Positions 1 to 13,691 are shown, numbered from the stretch's first letter. The stretch: DNA of 64,000 bases from Choanephora cucurbitarum (GCA_025331435.1 JAIWNI010000108.1:30924-94923); one strand, 5' to 3'. Translations and numbers: made by a program. Notes: a model not told the origin generated them from the letters alone.

Positions 1-1967
1 TATCTCTCTTTAAAAAAACATACCTCGTTCATTTGTTCTAATGATCTTCCTTGAGTTTCGGGTAAGAAGAAATAGACGATACAAGCCATCAATACAGCAC
101 ATGCACCATAAAAGAAGAACGTAGCATAAGCAATGGAATCAATCATCAAAGGAGTCACTTTTCCTATGATAGCATTCATTGCCTAATCATTCAAGTTAGT
201 TTTTCTGTTACCAAAAAATCAGGGAAGCTTAGAGTGCAAAGTAACACATACCCAATTCATAGCTAATTTGTTTTAAAAGAAATGGTAAGAATATGAAATC
301 CACATTCTATAAATCATTATCACATACATGTCGTTAAAGAGATACACACAGCTCGAATTCGGTTAGGAAATATTTCTGAACATACAATCCAGGTCACTGG
401 ACCCCAAGTAAACTCAAACCTAAAGGACTTAAAGTAAGAGACCAACGCACTGGCATAACATAGACATCACTTACGAAACAGCAAAGAAATAGATCATAAG
501 TAAGCCAACATAACCATAAGCTGGATTAGCTTCTGTGCCAGTAGCAACAGCATGCTGAATGGCATATAACATACCGCCCAGAATAAAAAAGATGCATACA
601 TTGGCTAATGATCCACCAATCAAGATGGTGCGACGACCTATACCCTTCTTATCCAAGAACAAAAAAGACACAAGACAGAAAAAGATCTTGACACAACCTT
701 TTCTTTGGAGTGAATATCCATATTGCTAAAGTAACAAGATCCATTTCAATACTTACCATATATACCCATCATTAAGCTACTTGTGTTACCCTTCAAGCCA
801 ACTGTCTGAAAGATCAATGGACCATAATAATTCTAATAGATGATTGGGTCAATTAAGGAGAATTACAAAAAAAAAAAAAAAAAAAAGAAGAGAGATAACA
901 ACTTTACAATAGCGTTGGTGCCAGTCCATTGCTGAGCAGCCTGTATGAAACAACCTAGGACAATTCTACGTATATTATAAGGTTCTCTCATTTCATGCCA
1001 TTTGCTACCCTCATGATGTTTCTCAGCCAAGATAGCGTTGGATATATCTTCAAATTCAACATCAATGTCTGGATGATCTTCTGGGAGATTACGTAGTTTG
1101 CATAACACCTGTTTAGCTTCATCAAAGCGATCTCTTTTTAAAAAAAAAAAATATCAATCAGTATGGATTCCATCTATCAACCCATTTGCGTCTTTTTTAC
1201 TTTAAAGCTAACCAACGAATACTTTCTGGTAACAAAAACATGCCTAAAAAGAGAATAAGACCAGGCACAGCCTGAAGTCCTAAAGGTAATCGCCATTGAA
1301 TGTCTCCTCGTAAATTAATCAAACATCCATAGTTTGTCCTTAAAAAAAAAATCAAGATCAGTATCCTTTCTCATTATATAAAAATCATGATTACCAAAAG
1401 GCAATTGTCATCCCAACAGCAATATTGAGTGACCATAATGCACCCATTCTGCCTCGATAATGAGAAGGCACTAGTTCTGCAATGTACATAGGAATCAACA
1501 TGGAACAAGCACCCATTCCCCCTATGACAACATGGTTATCACACTATTATCAAAACAATCAAAGATCTTACATCCACCAGCAAATCGACCAAACAAGATC
1601 ATGTCAAGATTTTTAGCACCTGTCTGGATCAAACTACCAAACATGAACAACAGACAACTAAACATGACTGATGTTCGTCTACCAAAACGATCTTTTATTT
1701 ATTAGTCCAGAAGAGCAAGCACTTTGTCTTCAAGAAATCTCAAAGTAATTTACCTGCACTGAAATTAGCAGAAAGTGCACCTCCACAAGCACCCGCTTGC
1801 AAGAGTGATACAATGTTACCTTCTATCTGGCTTGTGTTTTCTTTCATTTGAAAATAAGGAATAAAAGTCTCTGTCTGAAAGATCCCACTGATCACTCCAA
1901 TATCATAGCCATACAATAAGCCACCTATACTCGAGAGTATAGTGGTCAAATGAATCAGATATTTCAT
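1..1967 (-). CDS. MFS sugar transporter, 3' end beyond the window
   Basis: Proton-coupled or facilitative sugar uptake at the plasma membrane is inferred from the MFS sugar-porter family. The first exon (1754-1967) starts MKYLIHL and carries the TM1 signature GGLLYGYDIGVISG. The next exon gives DRFGRR, the loop 2-3 motif. Further exons carry AAQQWTGTNAI (TM7) and WGPVTWIVCSEIFPNRIRA. The last visible exon holds the sugar-porter signature PETQGRSLEQMNE, followed by a GTATGT donor at the window edge, so at least one 3' exon is missing here. About nine exons are separated by introns of roughly 50-70 nt; one intron contains a 20-base A run. An in-frame ATG lies further upstream at 2060, but it adds a non-homologous leader, so the start at 1967 is preferred. 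The substrate is not determinable from sequence; hexose or a related sugar is likely. Confidence 0.85.
867..886. repeat. 20-base poly-A run in an intron
   Basis: An uninterrupted run of A lies in an intron of the left-edge sugar transporter (a poly-T on the sense strand, next to the acceptor side). Its length is likely to vary between isolates or with sequencing error. Confidence 0.8.
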
Positions 1968-3844
1968 TTTGACCTTAAAGTTGAGAAACAAGAGAGAAAG
2001 AAACAGACTAATGAGATTTTGATCGATGTTGTGACACAATCGATTGAAAACCAATATCATTTACATACAAAACTCGACTCATAATTCGATTATTATTCCG
2101 ATTGGCGTATAATTTTTTTCTTTTTGTCTAATTGAGGTATGGTGGGCCTATGAGCTTAATGATGGAACCAATTTATGCAAACGGGCTTCTTTTGGGATAA
2201 CAAAATAAGGTTGATTTCAGTAATTAAGCTATGGTAACCTTCTTGTTTGTTTTTTTTTCTCTATTCATAGAATACATGCGAAAAAGACATTGATGAAGAT
2301 AATGAATTTCGCATATGAACAAAGACATCTACACTAGATACACCATACTCATCATGTTGGGGATGTGTGTTCTATTTTGTTATTGAAGTGCCAGATGAGA
2401 GAATTTAGTTTAAACTTTGAAACATTTACAGAAAAACGACTATGACATAAGCTTCTTTTCATAGAATGTTCTTCTGTCATTTGATGTTGCCATTCAAGCG
2501 GTAAAGTCCTATTAAAAGACAAAACGCTTAGGTATACCTTTGAGTATAACAAGCTCGATAGTCCAGTATTTTTTCATCATCAGCCCATTAGCCAGAATGC
2601 TATTAAGAAAAGCAAGAAACAACGAGCCACCTTATAGTCTGTTTCTATCACTGGCAAATCGCAAAGCAATAACACATTCATAAAGCGTCTAGAGTAAACT
2701 AGTTGCGCATAGCATACAACAGGAAATCTATGCAAAGCTTGGTCACCTGTGGATACACACCATATGGCTCTAATTGACTAGGGCAAATAAAATTGATATT
2801 TAGGGTTAATGCAACAGAGTCTAAAGTCAGATACAGAAAATCTCGATTCACTTGACAGCCATACAAATCAAGTTAGTTTGTAGTCTATTGTACAAATATA
2901 GCATCACAGTCTCATTTCCCCCCCTCATATATGACTTTTTAAAGCAAAGGGCCATTCTTTCACCAAAAGATCCATCGACCACCTCTGTCCGATGTATGTC
3001 TCTAACTGTGTCAATTGCCGTACATGTGAGTATATCCTCTCTTGGTTTCCCGGGACTACTAATTTTGCGACCCGCAGTTACTTTACCTTCTTTCTTTGGT
3101 CACATGCTGATTTGGTTTAGACATCAAAAAATAACATACCACTTTTTTTTGAATGCAATTGTTAGCATAGATATTGGCTGTCATTCATTCTTTTTCTCTT
3201 TCTTTCTCTTTTCATTCTTTTGTTCTCTCTTTTCTCTCCTTTCTATTCTCTCACTTTTCTTTCCCCCATGTATTTCTCTATGCCCCTAGATACTCCATTT
3301 GCTGATTGTCATGGCAACTAACTTCCTGGAACAAATCATGATCTACTCTATTCTTTGAGATAACTGCATGATCATTCCCTTCAAACTTTTTTGATCAGAT
3401 CAACCCATATCTCATTTTCTTCTTTTACACCATATGAACAATGCAAGCCTTATTTTTTTTTTTCATTGCTGACAACAAGCTGAGTAAGATGCTGAATCAG
3501 CACTTAGTCAATCGTGTTCAACATGTATCCAATTACAGTCTACGCCTTTCCTTTTTTTATTCACTCTTCTTTCTTCAATACCCTACAAATCAAAGTGGAC
3601 TTGTTCTATCAAAGTAACCATAGAATAGCATTCTCTTTTACTTACAATTCAATTAAATAGGTTATTTTTTCAAGAAACCGCATTTTTCCTAAAAAAGATT
3701 ATATATTTTCAGTAACACTAAGTAAATGGGCTTTATGGATAAGACTTGTTCATTTTCCCCTGTGATCATAACCGTAAAAAAAAAATGTAAATCCCGCCCT
3801 CTTTTTTTTTTCTTATTGAAGAAAACTAGAGATTCCCTTTATCT
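1968..3844. other. Intergenic, no supported gene
   Basis: This divergent spacer lies between the minus-strand sugar transporter and the plus-strand BTB gene, so both promoters should be here. It has a long pyrimidine-rich stretch at about 3180-3290 and several poly-T runs. An open frame at 2852-3289 is dominated by the low-complexity CT tract and matches nothing I recognise. No RNA gene was seen. Confidence 0.6.
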
Positions 3845-5536
3845 ATGAGTCTTCAAGAAGCCAGTTTATATAACAACACAGTGTCAGCAACTGACATAAA
3901 CTCAGGTGAGAGTATTTTGAGCAACAAGAGAAGAAAGACAGTAGAAACAGAGATGACAACACGACCTCATGATCAGTTTCAACTACTTGATTTCGGTTAT
4001 GACTTAAATCTTGTCAGCAACCCAAACCAAGACTTTGCGTTGGATGCCACCATACCCCAAGACTTTCTCAATTTCTTTAGTGACAATAACCCAGCGATGA
4101 GTGACATGCCGGGTATGATGTCCAACTCAACAGAGAATGGACCCCTCAGCATGCATAATAATTTCATGCCATTGCTTCCTACTCAGACAGCCATGCCCAG
4201 TGCACCATCCTCTTCTTCTACCACTTCTTCACCTATCCATCAAGAAGAAGAAGATGAACGAAGACAGATACGGTCAAGACAGATGACTGTTGAACAGGAT
4301 CCACCCAACCAAGCAGTGTTCACCTTGATTGTGGGTGGAAGAGTATTCAGGCTTAGTTGGGAATCCCTAAAGAGTGATGGTCCAGATAACTTCTTTTTAG
4401 ACTACTTTAGAAAGAAAAAGTCAAAGGTGATGCATATCGATAGAGATCCAGATATCTTTGAGTTGATTGTACGCCATTTGAGAGGATATTATATTCAGCC
4501 TGAAGATGACATTCAAAACCAATCTTTAGTCTATGATGCTTCTTACTATGGTCTACAGAGACTCAAGAGGATACTAGATAACTTTCTCTATCTGAATGTA
4601 GGTGGCAGAGTCTTTCGATTGCCTTGGGAATTATTAAAGAGAGGTAAATGACGCGCATTTTTATCGATAAGTGTTCTAATAGGTTGGATAGATGGTTCAA
4701 AGAACTTCTTTACAGGTCCCCTAAGACATTCGTTACTATCACCGCATACAGAAGAAGGTGACAACAATACACCTGTCTATATTGACCGTGACCCTGATAT
4801 CTTTGAGGACATTGTGAATCATCTCCGTGGCTACACTATTCATATTCGAGATGAAATGCACCGAAATAATCTGTTGAGAGATGCTCAATACTATGTGCTT
4901 CGTCAATTGACCGATAAACTCTTGATTGCTCAACAGGCTGTAGCTGGTTTTGGAGATACGACCAATCTGGAAGTACTGTTGCTCTTGCAGGACATTCGTC
5001 TGCTTAACCTGTTGCCTCCAGAAGATGCTAAACACCATCGACTGAGTGACATGAACACCATCAAGAGTTGGCATGCTACTCAACTGCACTATAAACGCTT
5101 AGCAGACAGTCCACCTCATGCACTCTTGGTCCAGGTGGCTGATATGACACTTCATCTTCATAAGCGAGATAGTCAGATGAAATTGACGTTTGATATGAAA
5201 GAACAAGATATGAACAAGATGAAGAGTATAGCCAATAAGATTCATGTATCTCAAGTGAACCAAGAGATCTATCTGGATCAACACTGTGCCATTACCATTG
5301 ATGATCATCAGCAAGTTCAGTCACTGCAAGATTGCCTGGATCATGATATGATTGAGACAGATTGGAAGGTATGTCAGCAATGCCTTCCTGGCTGTCAGAG
5401 GTCATCTTTTATACTGGAGAGGGCTATCTGCAGTATTCATGAGATACAGGATATGCTTACATTGAATGCACTCAGACTAGAGGCCATTGGCTCTAAATTC
5501 AGATTGAATCTAAAGCGACAATTCCTAAAGAGTTAA
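3845..5536 (+). CDS. Protein with two tandem BTB/T1-like domains
   Basis: A predicted 547-residue protein in two exons (3845-4643 and 4692-5536), with a 48-nt intron. The N-terminal 150 residues are polar and low-complexity, with a KRRK cluster near residue 28 and Ser/Thr/Asn-rich tracts. Two similar modules follow. Each begins with VGGRVFRL.WE.LK.DG..NFF and continues to IDRDPDIFE.IV.HLRGY, which is the pattern of the potassium-channel tetramerisation (T1)/BTB fold. The intron interrupts the second copy exactly after LLKR, and the chosen acceptor restores the DG..NFF motif seen in copy 1. No membrane segment is visible, so this is a soluble KCTD-like adaptor rather than a channel. BTB proteins of this kind often oligomerise and bind cullin 3 or transcription factors; that role is inference. 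The C-terminal 250 residues are unrecognised. Confidence 0.8.
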
Positions 5537-6124
5537 AATAAAGATGAAACTCAGACCGATATCTTGTGCTACCTATTATTGTCAATCCCCTTCTAAACCT
5601 AAAACAGAATTCCCCTTTTCTTTCTTTCTTTCTTGTAATAACCCAATTGAACCAATCAGATAAGTCTCTCTTGATTGACAACAATGAATCATCTATAGAT
5701 AAGGATGGTTCCTATTGCCTGTTTAACAAAAAAAAGTGGGGCTTATTATTTGCTGACATAGAGCTTATGTTAAATGCTGATCAATTGGATCCACAGAGAA
5801 CTAAGCCTTTTTTGTATTTAAGTAAACTTTAACTTTCATAAGGTACTGTAGGCTAAAGATGACATAGACTATATCGTTTAGATGAAAGCATTTCAGGTCA
5901 TGTGTCAAATTATTTCATTTGAGTTAAAAAAAAAATTGCATGAATCCTATAAAAATCTTATCGCTCAATAACCAGATTTGATTGGATCATGATAAGCATA
6001 TTACCTTCTATAAATGGTGAAATGCACTCTCATTTTCTCACACAGTAGTCAAGACAGCCTATAAAAATGAGCTGTTGATATTCTTTTATTTTTTATTTTT
6101 TCTTCTCAATTATCTAAATAAGCC
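5537..6124. other. Intergenic
   Basis: This holds the 3' flank of the double-BTB gene and the promoter of the small Cys/His gene. A frame at 5566-5832 is open on the plus strand, but it has no start context, no family match and biased composition, so it is not called. Confidence 0.5.
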
Positions 6125-6496
6125 ATGCCTTTCCGTTGTAAATGTGGTAGAACCTTTGAAAAGACAGACACCTTTGCTTCTCACACCTCTTCCTGTGCTC
6201 CTTTCCATCATCGCCGTATGTCAGACACAACTCAGCTATCTACCAACAGTATGCCTGTACCATCCACACCACACCGCCAATCACTGCCTTTTGTAAATCC
6301 TTCTTTCTCAAGAGGCCTGCTATCTACTTCACCACAAAGTGTATCTTCTACTCAATCTATTCTGGATACTCCCTCAAGTGATCTGTCAAGCTCTGCACCC
6401 AGTAACACATTCTTTATGCCAACTGCGCTTTCACTTCAAAATGCATTTGAAGGTGCCAGAAGACGATCTATGTCTTACGGTTCTTCTCTTAAATAG
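6125..6496 (+). CDS. Small Cys/His-motif protein, possible zinc finger
   Basis: A 123-residue single-exon reading frame. The first 30 residues read FRCKCGRTFEKTDTFASH followed by a Cys six residues later, a C-x-C...H...C arrangement resembling a degenerate zinc finger. The rest is Ser/Thr/Pro-rich and disordered. It ends in ARRRSMSYGSSLK, whose RRRSMS is a basophilic kinase-type site. The start codon follows a T-rich leader, as in other genes here. I do not recognise a named family. A nuclear or signalling role is only a guess. The composition is protein-like and the Cys/His block looks constrained, so I think the gene is real. Confidence 0.6.
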   Translation: MPFRCKCGRTFEKTDTFASHTSSCAPFHHRRMSDTTQLSTNSMPVPSTPHRQSLPFVNPSFSRGLLSTSPQSVSSTQSILDTPSSDLSSSAPSNTFFMPTALSLQNAFEGARRRSMSYGSSLK

Positions 6497-7959
6497 AATT
6501 TAACCACATAACATCATACCCTTTTTTTTCTTTTTTTTTAACAAAATATGTTCTTTGCGTATATACATATCTTATTAGTACATAGTCCATCTTTTTCTTT
6601 ATGTAAAATAAACTTTTTCTTCTTTTCAATGAAATCGTACATGATGTCACGTTACCTGGATTTAGGCACTATTATCTTTGACAACAATGATTGAACTACT
6701 AACTAATTCTCCCACTGACTTCTTTTTGTTATGGGAAATTAAATACATAGTGTGTTACTTACCCAGATGAATACCATTATGTATATAATGTTCATCTCAA
6801 TTCCTTAGGAAAGTACACAAAGAATTGTCTCACAAACTAAGATGGTGTGAGAATGAAAGCTACTTATTTCTGATGGTTTTTTTAGACATGTTTCAGAAAG
6901 AAATAAAACCATGCCATTATAGATAACATTTCTTTCTTTATAATATCAACAAGCTTAACTAGAGATACAATCCCATGTATTTTAATTGTTTGTGTAAGAT
7001 AGCTTTGTTTATTTTCACACTGCATAATTTATGATCTATTGGATCACAAGGGCGTCTTTTGTTTGTGTTATCGGGTTACAGTAAGGATAGGCTATCATTG
7101 TCTAGAGAATGCATCTCATTAGTGTATGTGGTTCATTTTGTAGAAGACTATTTTACTACAATGAAATCAAGCAAACTATTGACTAAACTACTCTTATTGT
7201 AATTTACTACACTCTTTAGAATAACCTGCATGAGAATAGTTCTAGTTGGAGTGTTACCAGCTATCTTTATATGAGTCGAATGAGGTTTCTTTAAATTGAA
7301 CTGATAGTAGCATTTGACAACTTATCTAGACAGACAGAATACACAATGATGGTTGTGACCCCCCCCCCCTTCATAAGACACGCTTCTGTCTTATACCATG
7401 ATATAGGTTATTGGCCTTAGTCACGATAAAACAATAAGGCTTGGTTTCATTGAAACTCCTTTAGAGACTAGTATTCTTAGCCATCCTCTTTTTTGCACTA
7501 AACAACTGCCATAAGATCAGATAACAAACATGTCAAGTGCTCGATACATACTGTATTAAGGTTAAAGAAGTAAAAACATATTTCATTTGATCAAGATCAT
7601 CTAACTGAGTATTACTTGAGTGTCACACACACACACATTAGTCTTGGCAATCAATGAAGACTACCTGTGTTGGTTAGTCAATGTGTTGCCATGGAGACTA
7701 CCTTCCGTACGTATTAAAGTACAGAATACTGTTACTTTCTCATTTGTTTTAGGGTTACCATGTGATGCTACAGAAAGTAACATTTTCTTTAATTCATGAG
7801 AATTTTTCTACTTAGAATCCAGCCAACGCATCATAGCCAATGGATTTCAAATTCCCCCTGAATCCCGCTTGTCTTTCTTTTTTTCTTTTTTCGCTCTATT
7901 TTTTTTTTGTCTTTCTTCTCTTATTTGGTTTCTCCGAGATTAACAAGATCCCTTTTTTC
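6497..7959. other. Intergenic, promoter of inositol-type transporter
   Basis: AT-rich spacer. It contains an 11-base C run at 7359-7369, a short (CA)n at 7624-7637 and a T/C-rich leader directly before the transporter start. An in-frame ATG at 7840 would add a Phe/Leu-rich stretch read from that leader and is not used. No RNA or protein gene was recognised. Confidence 0.5.
7359..7369. repeat. Poly-C run (11 bases)
   Basis: Homopolymer in an intergenic region. Similar C or G runs occur at 29519-29528, 32380-32387 and 47245-47258. Confidence 0.7.
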
Positions 7960-9848
7960 ATGAGTTTAACTGACATCAAAAAAGTGAACTCACAAGAAAG
8001 GCAAGAGAACGACAAAGTACTCGATCCTCATGACGAAGTGTTTGAACCCCATGAAGAGATCTCGGATGAGTCTGAAATGACCGGAAAAGCCTCTTCTTTT
8101 GTTTATACACTTGTCATTTGTGTATGCATTGGTGGATTTCTGTTTGGTTATGATACAGGCGGTAAAATGTCTATAGCATCTTTTTTTTTTTAATAATCTA
8201 TGTTCATCATCCGATTTTTTTTTTTAGTCATTTCGGGTGCTTTAACTTTACTTCAAAAAGATTTTGCCATGACCAGTGTACAGAAAGAACTTGTGGTGGG
8301 TGGAACTACGTTTGGTGCTATCTTTGGTGGTTTCTTTTCTGGTATTGTAAGTGACATTTAAAAGGTGATGGTATCTAGTTACTCATTATTCCATCTTTAT
8401 AGTTAACGGATAGATTTGGCCGAAAGGTATAAAAAGAGGGTTACACTCGTCTTGTCAAATTCCGCTTTGACATTTATTTTATTTTTTATTGTTAGATTCT
8501 TGTGATTGTTTCCTCGCTTATTTTTATTGCAGGTGCCCTTATTCTTGCTTTAGCACCTAATTATGGTGTGCTCTTGTTTGGTAGAATTGTGGTTGGTTTA
8601 GGTGTGGGTATTGCCTCCATGATTGTACCTGTCTATGTCAGTGAACTTTCACCTAAATACATGAGAGGCAGATTGAACACGCTAAACACACTGGTCTTGA
8701 CATTTGGCCAAGTGGTAGCCTATGTCATGAACATTGCCTTCGCTTCTGTACCCAATGGCTGGCGATACATGTTTGGTATTGCTGGTATTCCTGCCTTATT
8801 CCAATTCATCATCATGCCCTTCTTGCCTGAATCTCCTCGTCGGCTGGTGGCGATCGGAAAGTTGGATGAGGCCAAGCGCGCCATTCGAAAAGTCTATGGC
8901 AATTCAGTGACCGACGTTTTCATTGAGCGCGAAGTTCAGATGATTGATGCCGATATCCATACCTGTCGTTCTGGTTCCTTCCGCGACTTTGTCCATCGCG
9001 ATAACCTGATGCCCTTGATCATCGCCTGTATCCTTCAGGCAGCCCAACAACTCTCGGGATTCAATGCAGCCATGTATTATGCAGCCACCATCTTGCAGAT
9101 GGCCGGTTTCAAGAGCACAGAAGGGTCCACGAGTGTGGCCATCATCGTGTCAGGCACCAACATGGTCTTTACGGCCATTGCTATCTCTGTGATCGATAAA
9201 GTAGGCCGTCGAAAGATGCTGCTGTTCACCATGATCACCATGATTGCTGGTCTGATTGCGCTAGGTGCTACCTTTGCTGCTCAACAAGGGTTTGTGGTAC
9301 AACAAGCGCTGTGTGGTGGATACTCTGCCAACTGTGCTCGCTGTGTCTTGGATGAACGCTGTGGTTGGTCTGTGTCTCAAGATGTCTGTATCTTTCGGGA
9401 AAACAATCTGTCGGATATCCTCGTTACATCCAATGGCTGTCCCCCACAGGCTCATGATCAACCTATCACAGGTGTCTTGTTGACTTTCTTGATTGTCTAT
9501 GTGGGGAGTTATGCTTTAGGTCTTGGTTATATCCCTTGGCTAGCTCAGTCTGAGATGTTCCCCATGTCGATACGTGGTAAGGCCAATGGTGTGGCTACGG
9601 CTGTTAATTGGATCTGTAACTTGATTGTGTCGACTACCTTCCTTTCCATGACTGAGGCCATGACAACAGCTGGTACTTTTTGGTTTTATGCTGGTGTCTC
9701 TCTTGTCTTTTGGATCCTGTTGATTCGTTTGATGCCTGAGGTAAGTTGAGAGAATTAGGACATGTAGGTTATTGAATACTGAATTATACATATTTAGACA
9801 TCTGGTAAATCACTGGAAGAAATACATGAGTATTTCCTCAAGACATAA
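7960..9848 (+). CDS. MFS transporter, inositol/proton symporter type, with cysteine-rich loop
   Basis: A 546-residue protein in five exons (7960-8161, 8228-8346, 8403-8426, 8496-9740, 9798-9848). The third exon is only 24 nt and encodes the core of loop 2-3, LTDRFGRK. Signatures: GGFLFGYDTGVISG (TM1), GRIVVGLGVGIASM (TM4), PESPRRL (loop 6-7), QAAQQLSGFNAAMYY (TM7) and a GRRKML loop. Between TM9 and TM10 there is an extracellular insert of about 50 residues with six Cys, including CARCVLDERCGW. This matches the position and pattern of the PSI-like loop known in plant INT and animal HMIT (SLC2A13) inositol transporters, so myo-inositol/H+ symport at the plasma membrane is the best guess. The C-terminus is short (TSGKSLEEIHEYFLKT). 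Start 7960 is chosen because it directly precedes acidic cytosolic N-terminal sequence. Confidence 0.88.
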
Positions 9849-10460
9849 TCCTTACTTTCTTATATTCTATAATTCTGTACTATATTCATACATTTATATC
9901 TATTGTCATCTGTTGTATCTAGAATTCATCCTCTCTCTTTTCTTTCTTACTCATTAAACATAGTCTCGTTAATATCTAAGATAATACATGTACTTTTAAG
10001 CTATAAGATAAGCTATTTCTATACAGAGCCAAGTTGAACATACTGAATTCTGTCAATTGTTACTCTAGTCTATCATGAAAGATAAATTTGACTGATAAAC
10101 TAAGTCCTTCGTGTCTGTTCTTTTTACTATAAGCAAGGTATGTTGTATTTATGCTTCAATAGACGACACTAACTTGTAAGCCTTTATAGAGATGAAAAAA
10201 AAGTGTCAAACATGATAAAATGTAGTTTTATATCTAATTGATACTAATAAGCCTTGATAAATACCCCACATATAGTTGTTGTGAATATTCTCTCTATCAC
10301 AACAGAATGCGATTGAATCTTTAGGACAAACAAAGCATATTATTTGTTGATCTTTTGCTATAATACCAAATCCTTTGTGAAATTACTCTCCTGTTTAGCT
10401 CGTGACAATCTGTTGTTTTCGGAAGATCCGATAGTATCAAAGTCATAAGATATTGTGAAA

Positions 10461-10479
10461 ACACACACACACACACACA
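10461..10479. repeat. (AC)n microsatellite
   Basis: Nine and a half AC units in intergenic DNA upstream of GAPDH. Confidence 0.8.
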
Positions 10480-12390
10480 AGAAAGTCTCAATTAAGCTAA
10501 AGAAGTTGGTTTGCAATAGAAAGATAATTTATTAAATATTATGTTGTAACTCTTGACTTTTTTGTTAAAACAAGAAAAAAAAAAGGTCGTGCGCAATTTG
10601 GCTTGTAGAACATCACTTAAATAAGCTTCATCTCTTTTTCTAAAATAAACTTCAATTAGCCTACAAGTTCCTTTTGTGCTGAACAATGGACTTACACAGC
10701 TTATGACCACAATGAGGACACCAAGTAGTCGAATAGTATACTTTATGCAATAGACAATAATTACTGTTGGAATTGTTGTCACCTATTGACTCAGATATTG
10801 CATTATCAGAGTACATCTTTCTGTATTATCTTGGAGAAAAAAAGAAAAAGAAACAAAGAGAAAAAAGAAAGAAAAAAAAAAGAAGAAAGGAAAAGTACCA
10901 AACAGAATATAAATAAAGATACCAAAAACAAAACCTTAAATAGAGAACAATAATTGCATGACACAAGTCTTGTTTTCTTTTGAGCCTTCTTTTTATTTTA
11001 CTGATTTTTTTTTAAAAAAAAAAGGTTTGTTTGAGTTAACATGGATAGCCATTCTATAGGCTATTGTATTCGTGCTTATAGGAAGCATGGTTTTCATTCT
11101 ATTAACATATGATTCTCATGGTATAGAAAGAAGTCTTATTCTCTATGATTTCACGTTACACTTTACAAAAGAGGAAGCCCTATAAAATATCGGACAATAG
11201 ATAAACTCCCTTTCTTTACTTCTAGATCTTCTTTTTCACATGATTTTTTATTATATCGCATTTAATAAAGTCAATGTCTGGTTAGCGGCTTGATCTTTCT
11301 GTACGATGGCATACATCAACATGATCTACAGAAGAAGCTCAGTAACATTGAGAAAAAAAAACCCCTCTTTTACAACACGACTCGAAATGTCTTGTAGGAT
11401 CCTTCAGTTCACATAGCTTCTCTTGTGACTCCCCGAAACTTTCTTCTCTTTACTGCATTATAGCTGTTCCAGTAACTAGTTTGATTTCAGTGTAGGTAGG
11501 CCCAAAATGATACAGCGTAACTGAAAATCTTGTTGATTTGACACCTGCCTTCGGAAATTGAAAGTAATCTATAAAGGCTACTTTATCCTTTACCTGAAGA
11601 CAACTTGTTTAGTCTTATCGGACACAACTGCCTTTCAGCTGTAGTTGAAGACAAGCAGCTCTATCTATTGAATACCATTGTGCTTGAAACTAGAATATGC
11701 ATTGAGACAAAACACGCTTATCAGTGAACTTATGCTTGTTGTTATATAGCCTACCCCATACAATGCTACTCAATATAGACTACAAAACACACTGATAGAT
11801 CATACTATGCAATGCCTTGGAACAAGAGTAGACTAGAGTCTGAATGATTCAATTGAGATAAATATATACATAAAAAAAGGGAGAGGGCACAGCTTACTTT
11901 TGTTTTCTCCCATTGAAAGTTTGATCGATAATAAAAATTTTAAAACCCCCAATCTTTGATTATCAGAGATAAAATCATTACACAAAACAAGCAATAGCAT
12001 TGTGCCAGAAAAAAAAAAGAAAACAAGGTTGGCTGTATATCAGATAAGCTACGGTTTTTCTTTTTTTCTAGCCTATCTAATTTGTATAGAACAATAACGA
12101 TAATAGAAGATTTCTTATCATTGCTATGGTTATCATGTTAGTTGATTAGTGTTTATAGCAAACTATACTACAAGATAAAAAAGAAATGAGGCGCGTTTTC
12201 TTTTTTGTTAGAATAACCTACACTATGAAAGATCTGAGTCACAAAAATTTTTCATAAGAGAACTGGGTAGCTTATTAATGTGTAACTTGAATTACCCAAG
12301 TCAGGAAATGGTCATACAAAATGACTATTTTGGACTACTTTTTATAAAGTATATCATTGATTTTTAATCTGTTTGATCAAAAAAAAAAGT

Positions 12391-12398
12391 TATAAAAA
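12391..12398 (+). promoter_or_regulatory. TATA box of the GAPDH gene
   Basis: TATAAAAA lies 70 nt before the GAPDH start codon. It is followed by a pyrimidine-rich leader (CTTTTTTTTTCTTC), the usual arrangement for strongly expressed fungal genes. The transcription start itself is not visible. Confidence 0.6.
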
Positions 12399-12460
12399 GA
12401 CTTTGCATTTCTCAATACGCGTTTTCTTTTTTTTTCTTCATTCGTCTTTAATTTTTAAAA

Positions 12461-13691
<1,231 letters not shown>

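Larger units (their letters stand above)
9849..12460. other. Long intergenic stretch upstream of GAPDH
   Basis: About 2.6 kb of AT-rich DNA. It includes an (AC)n microsatellite at 10461-10479, purine-rich runs near 10830-10890 and a T-rich leader before GAPDH. A minus-strand open frame at 10492-10782 has no family match or start context, so it is not called. No tRNA, rRNA or repeat-derived ORF was seen. The 3' part should hold the strong GAPDH promoter. Confidence 0.5.

Noticed and set aside
2852..3289. 145-codon plus-strand frame
   Set aside because: Its second half is a CT-rich low-complexity tract read as Phe/Ser/Leu; no start context, splice structure or family.
5566..5832. 88-codon plus-strand frame after the BTB gene
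   Set aside because: Random-looking sequence in the 3' flank; no motif and no partner exon.
7840..7959. Alternative upstream start for the inositol-type transporter
   Set aside because: The added 40 residues are Phe/Leu read from a poly-pyrimidine leader; the ATG at 7960 fits the family better.
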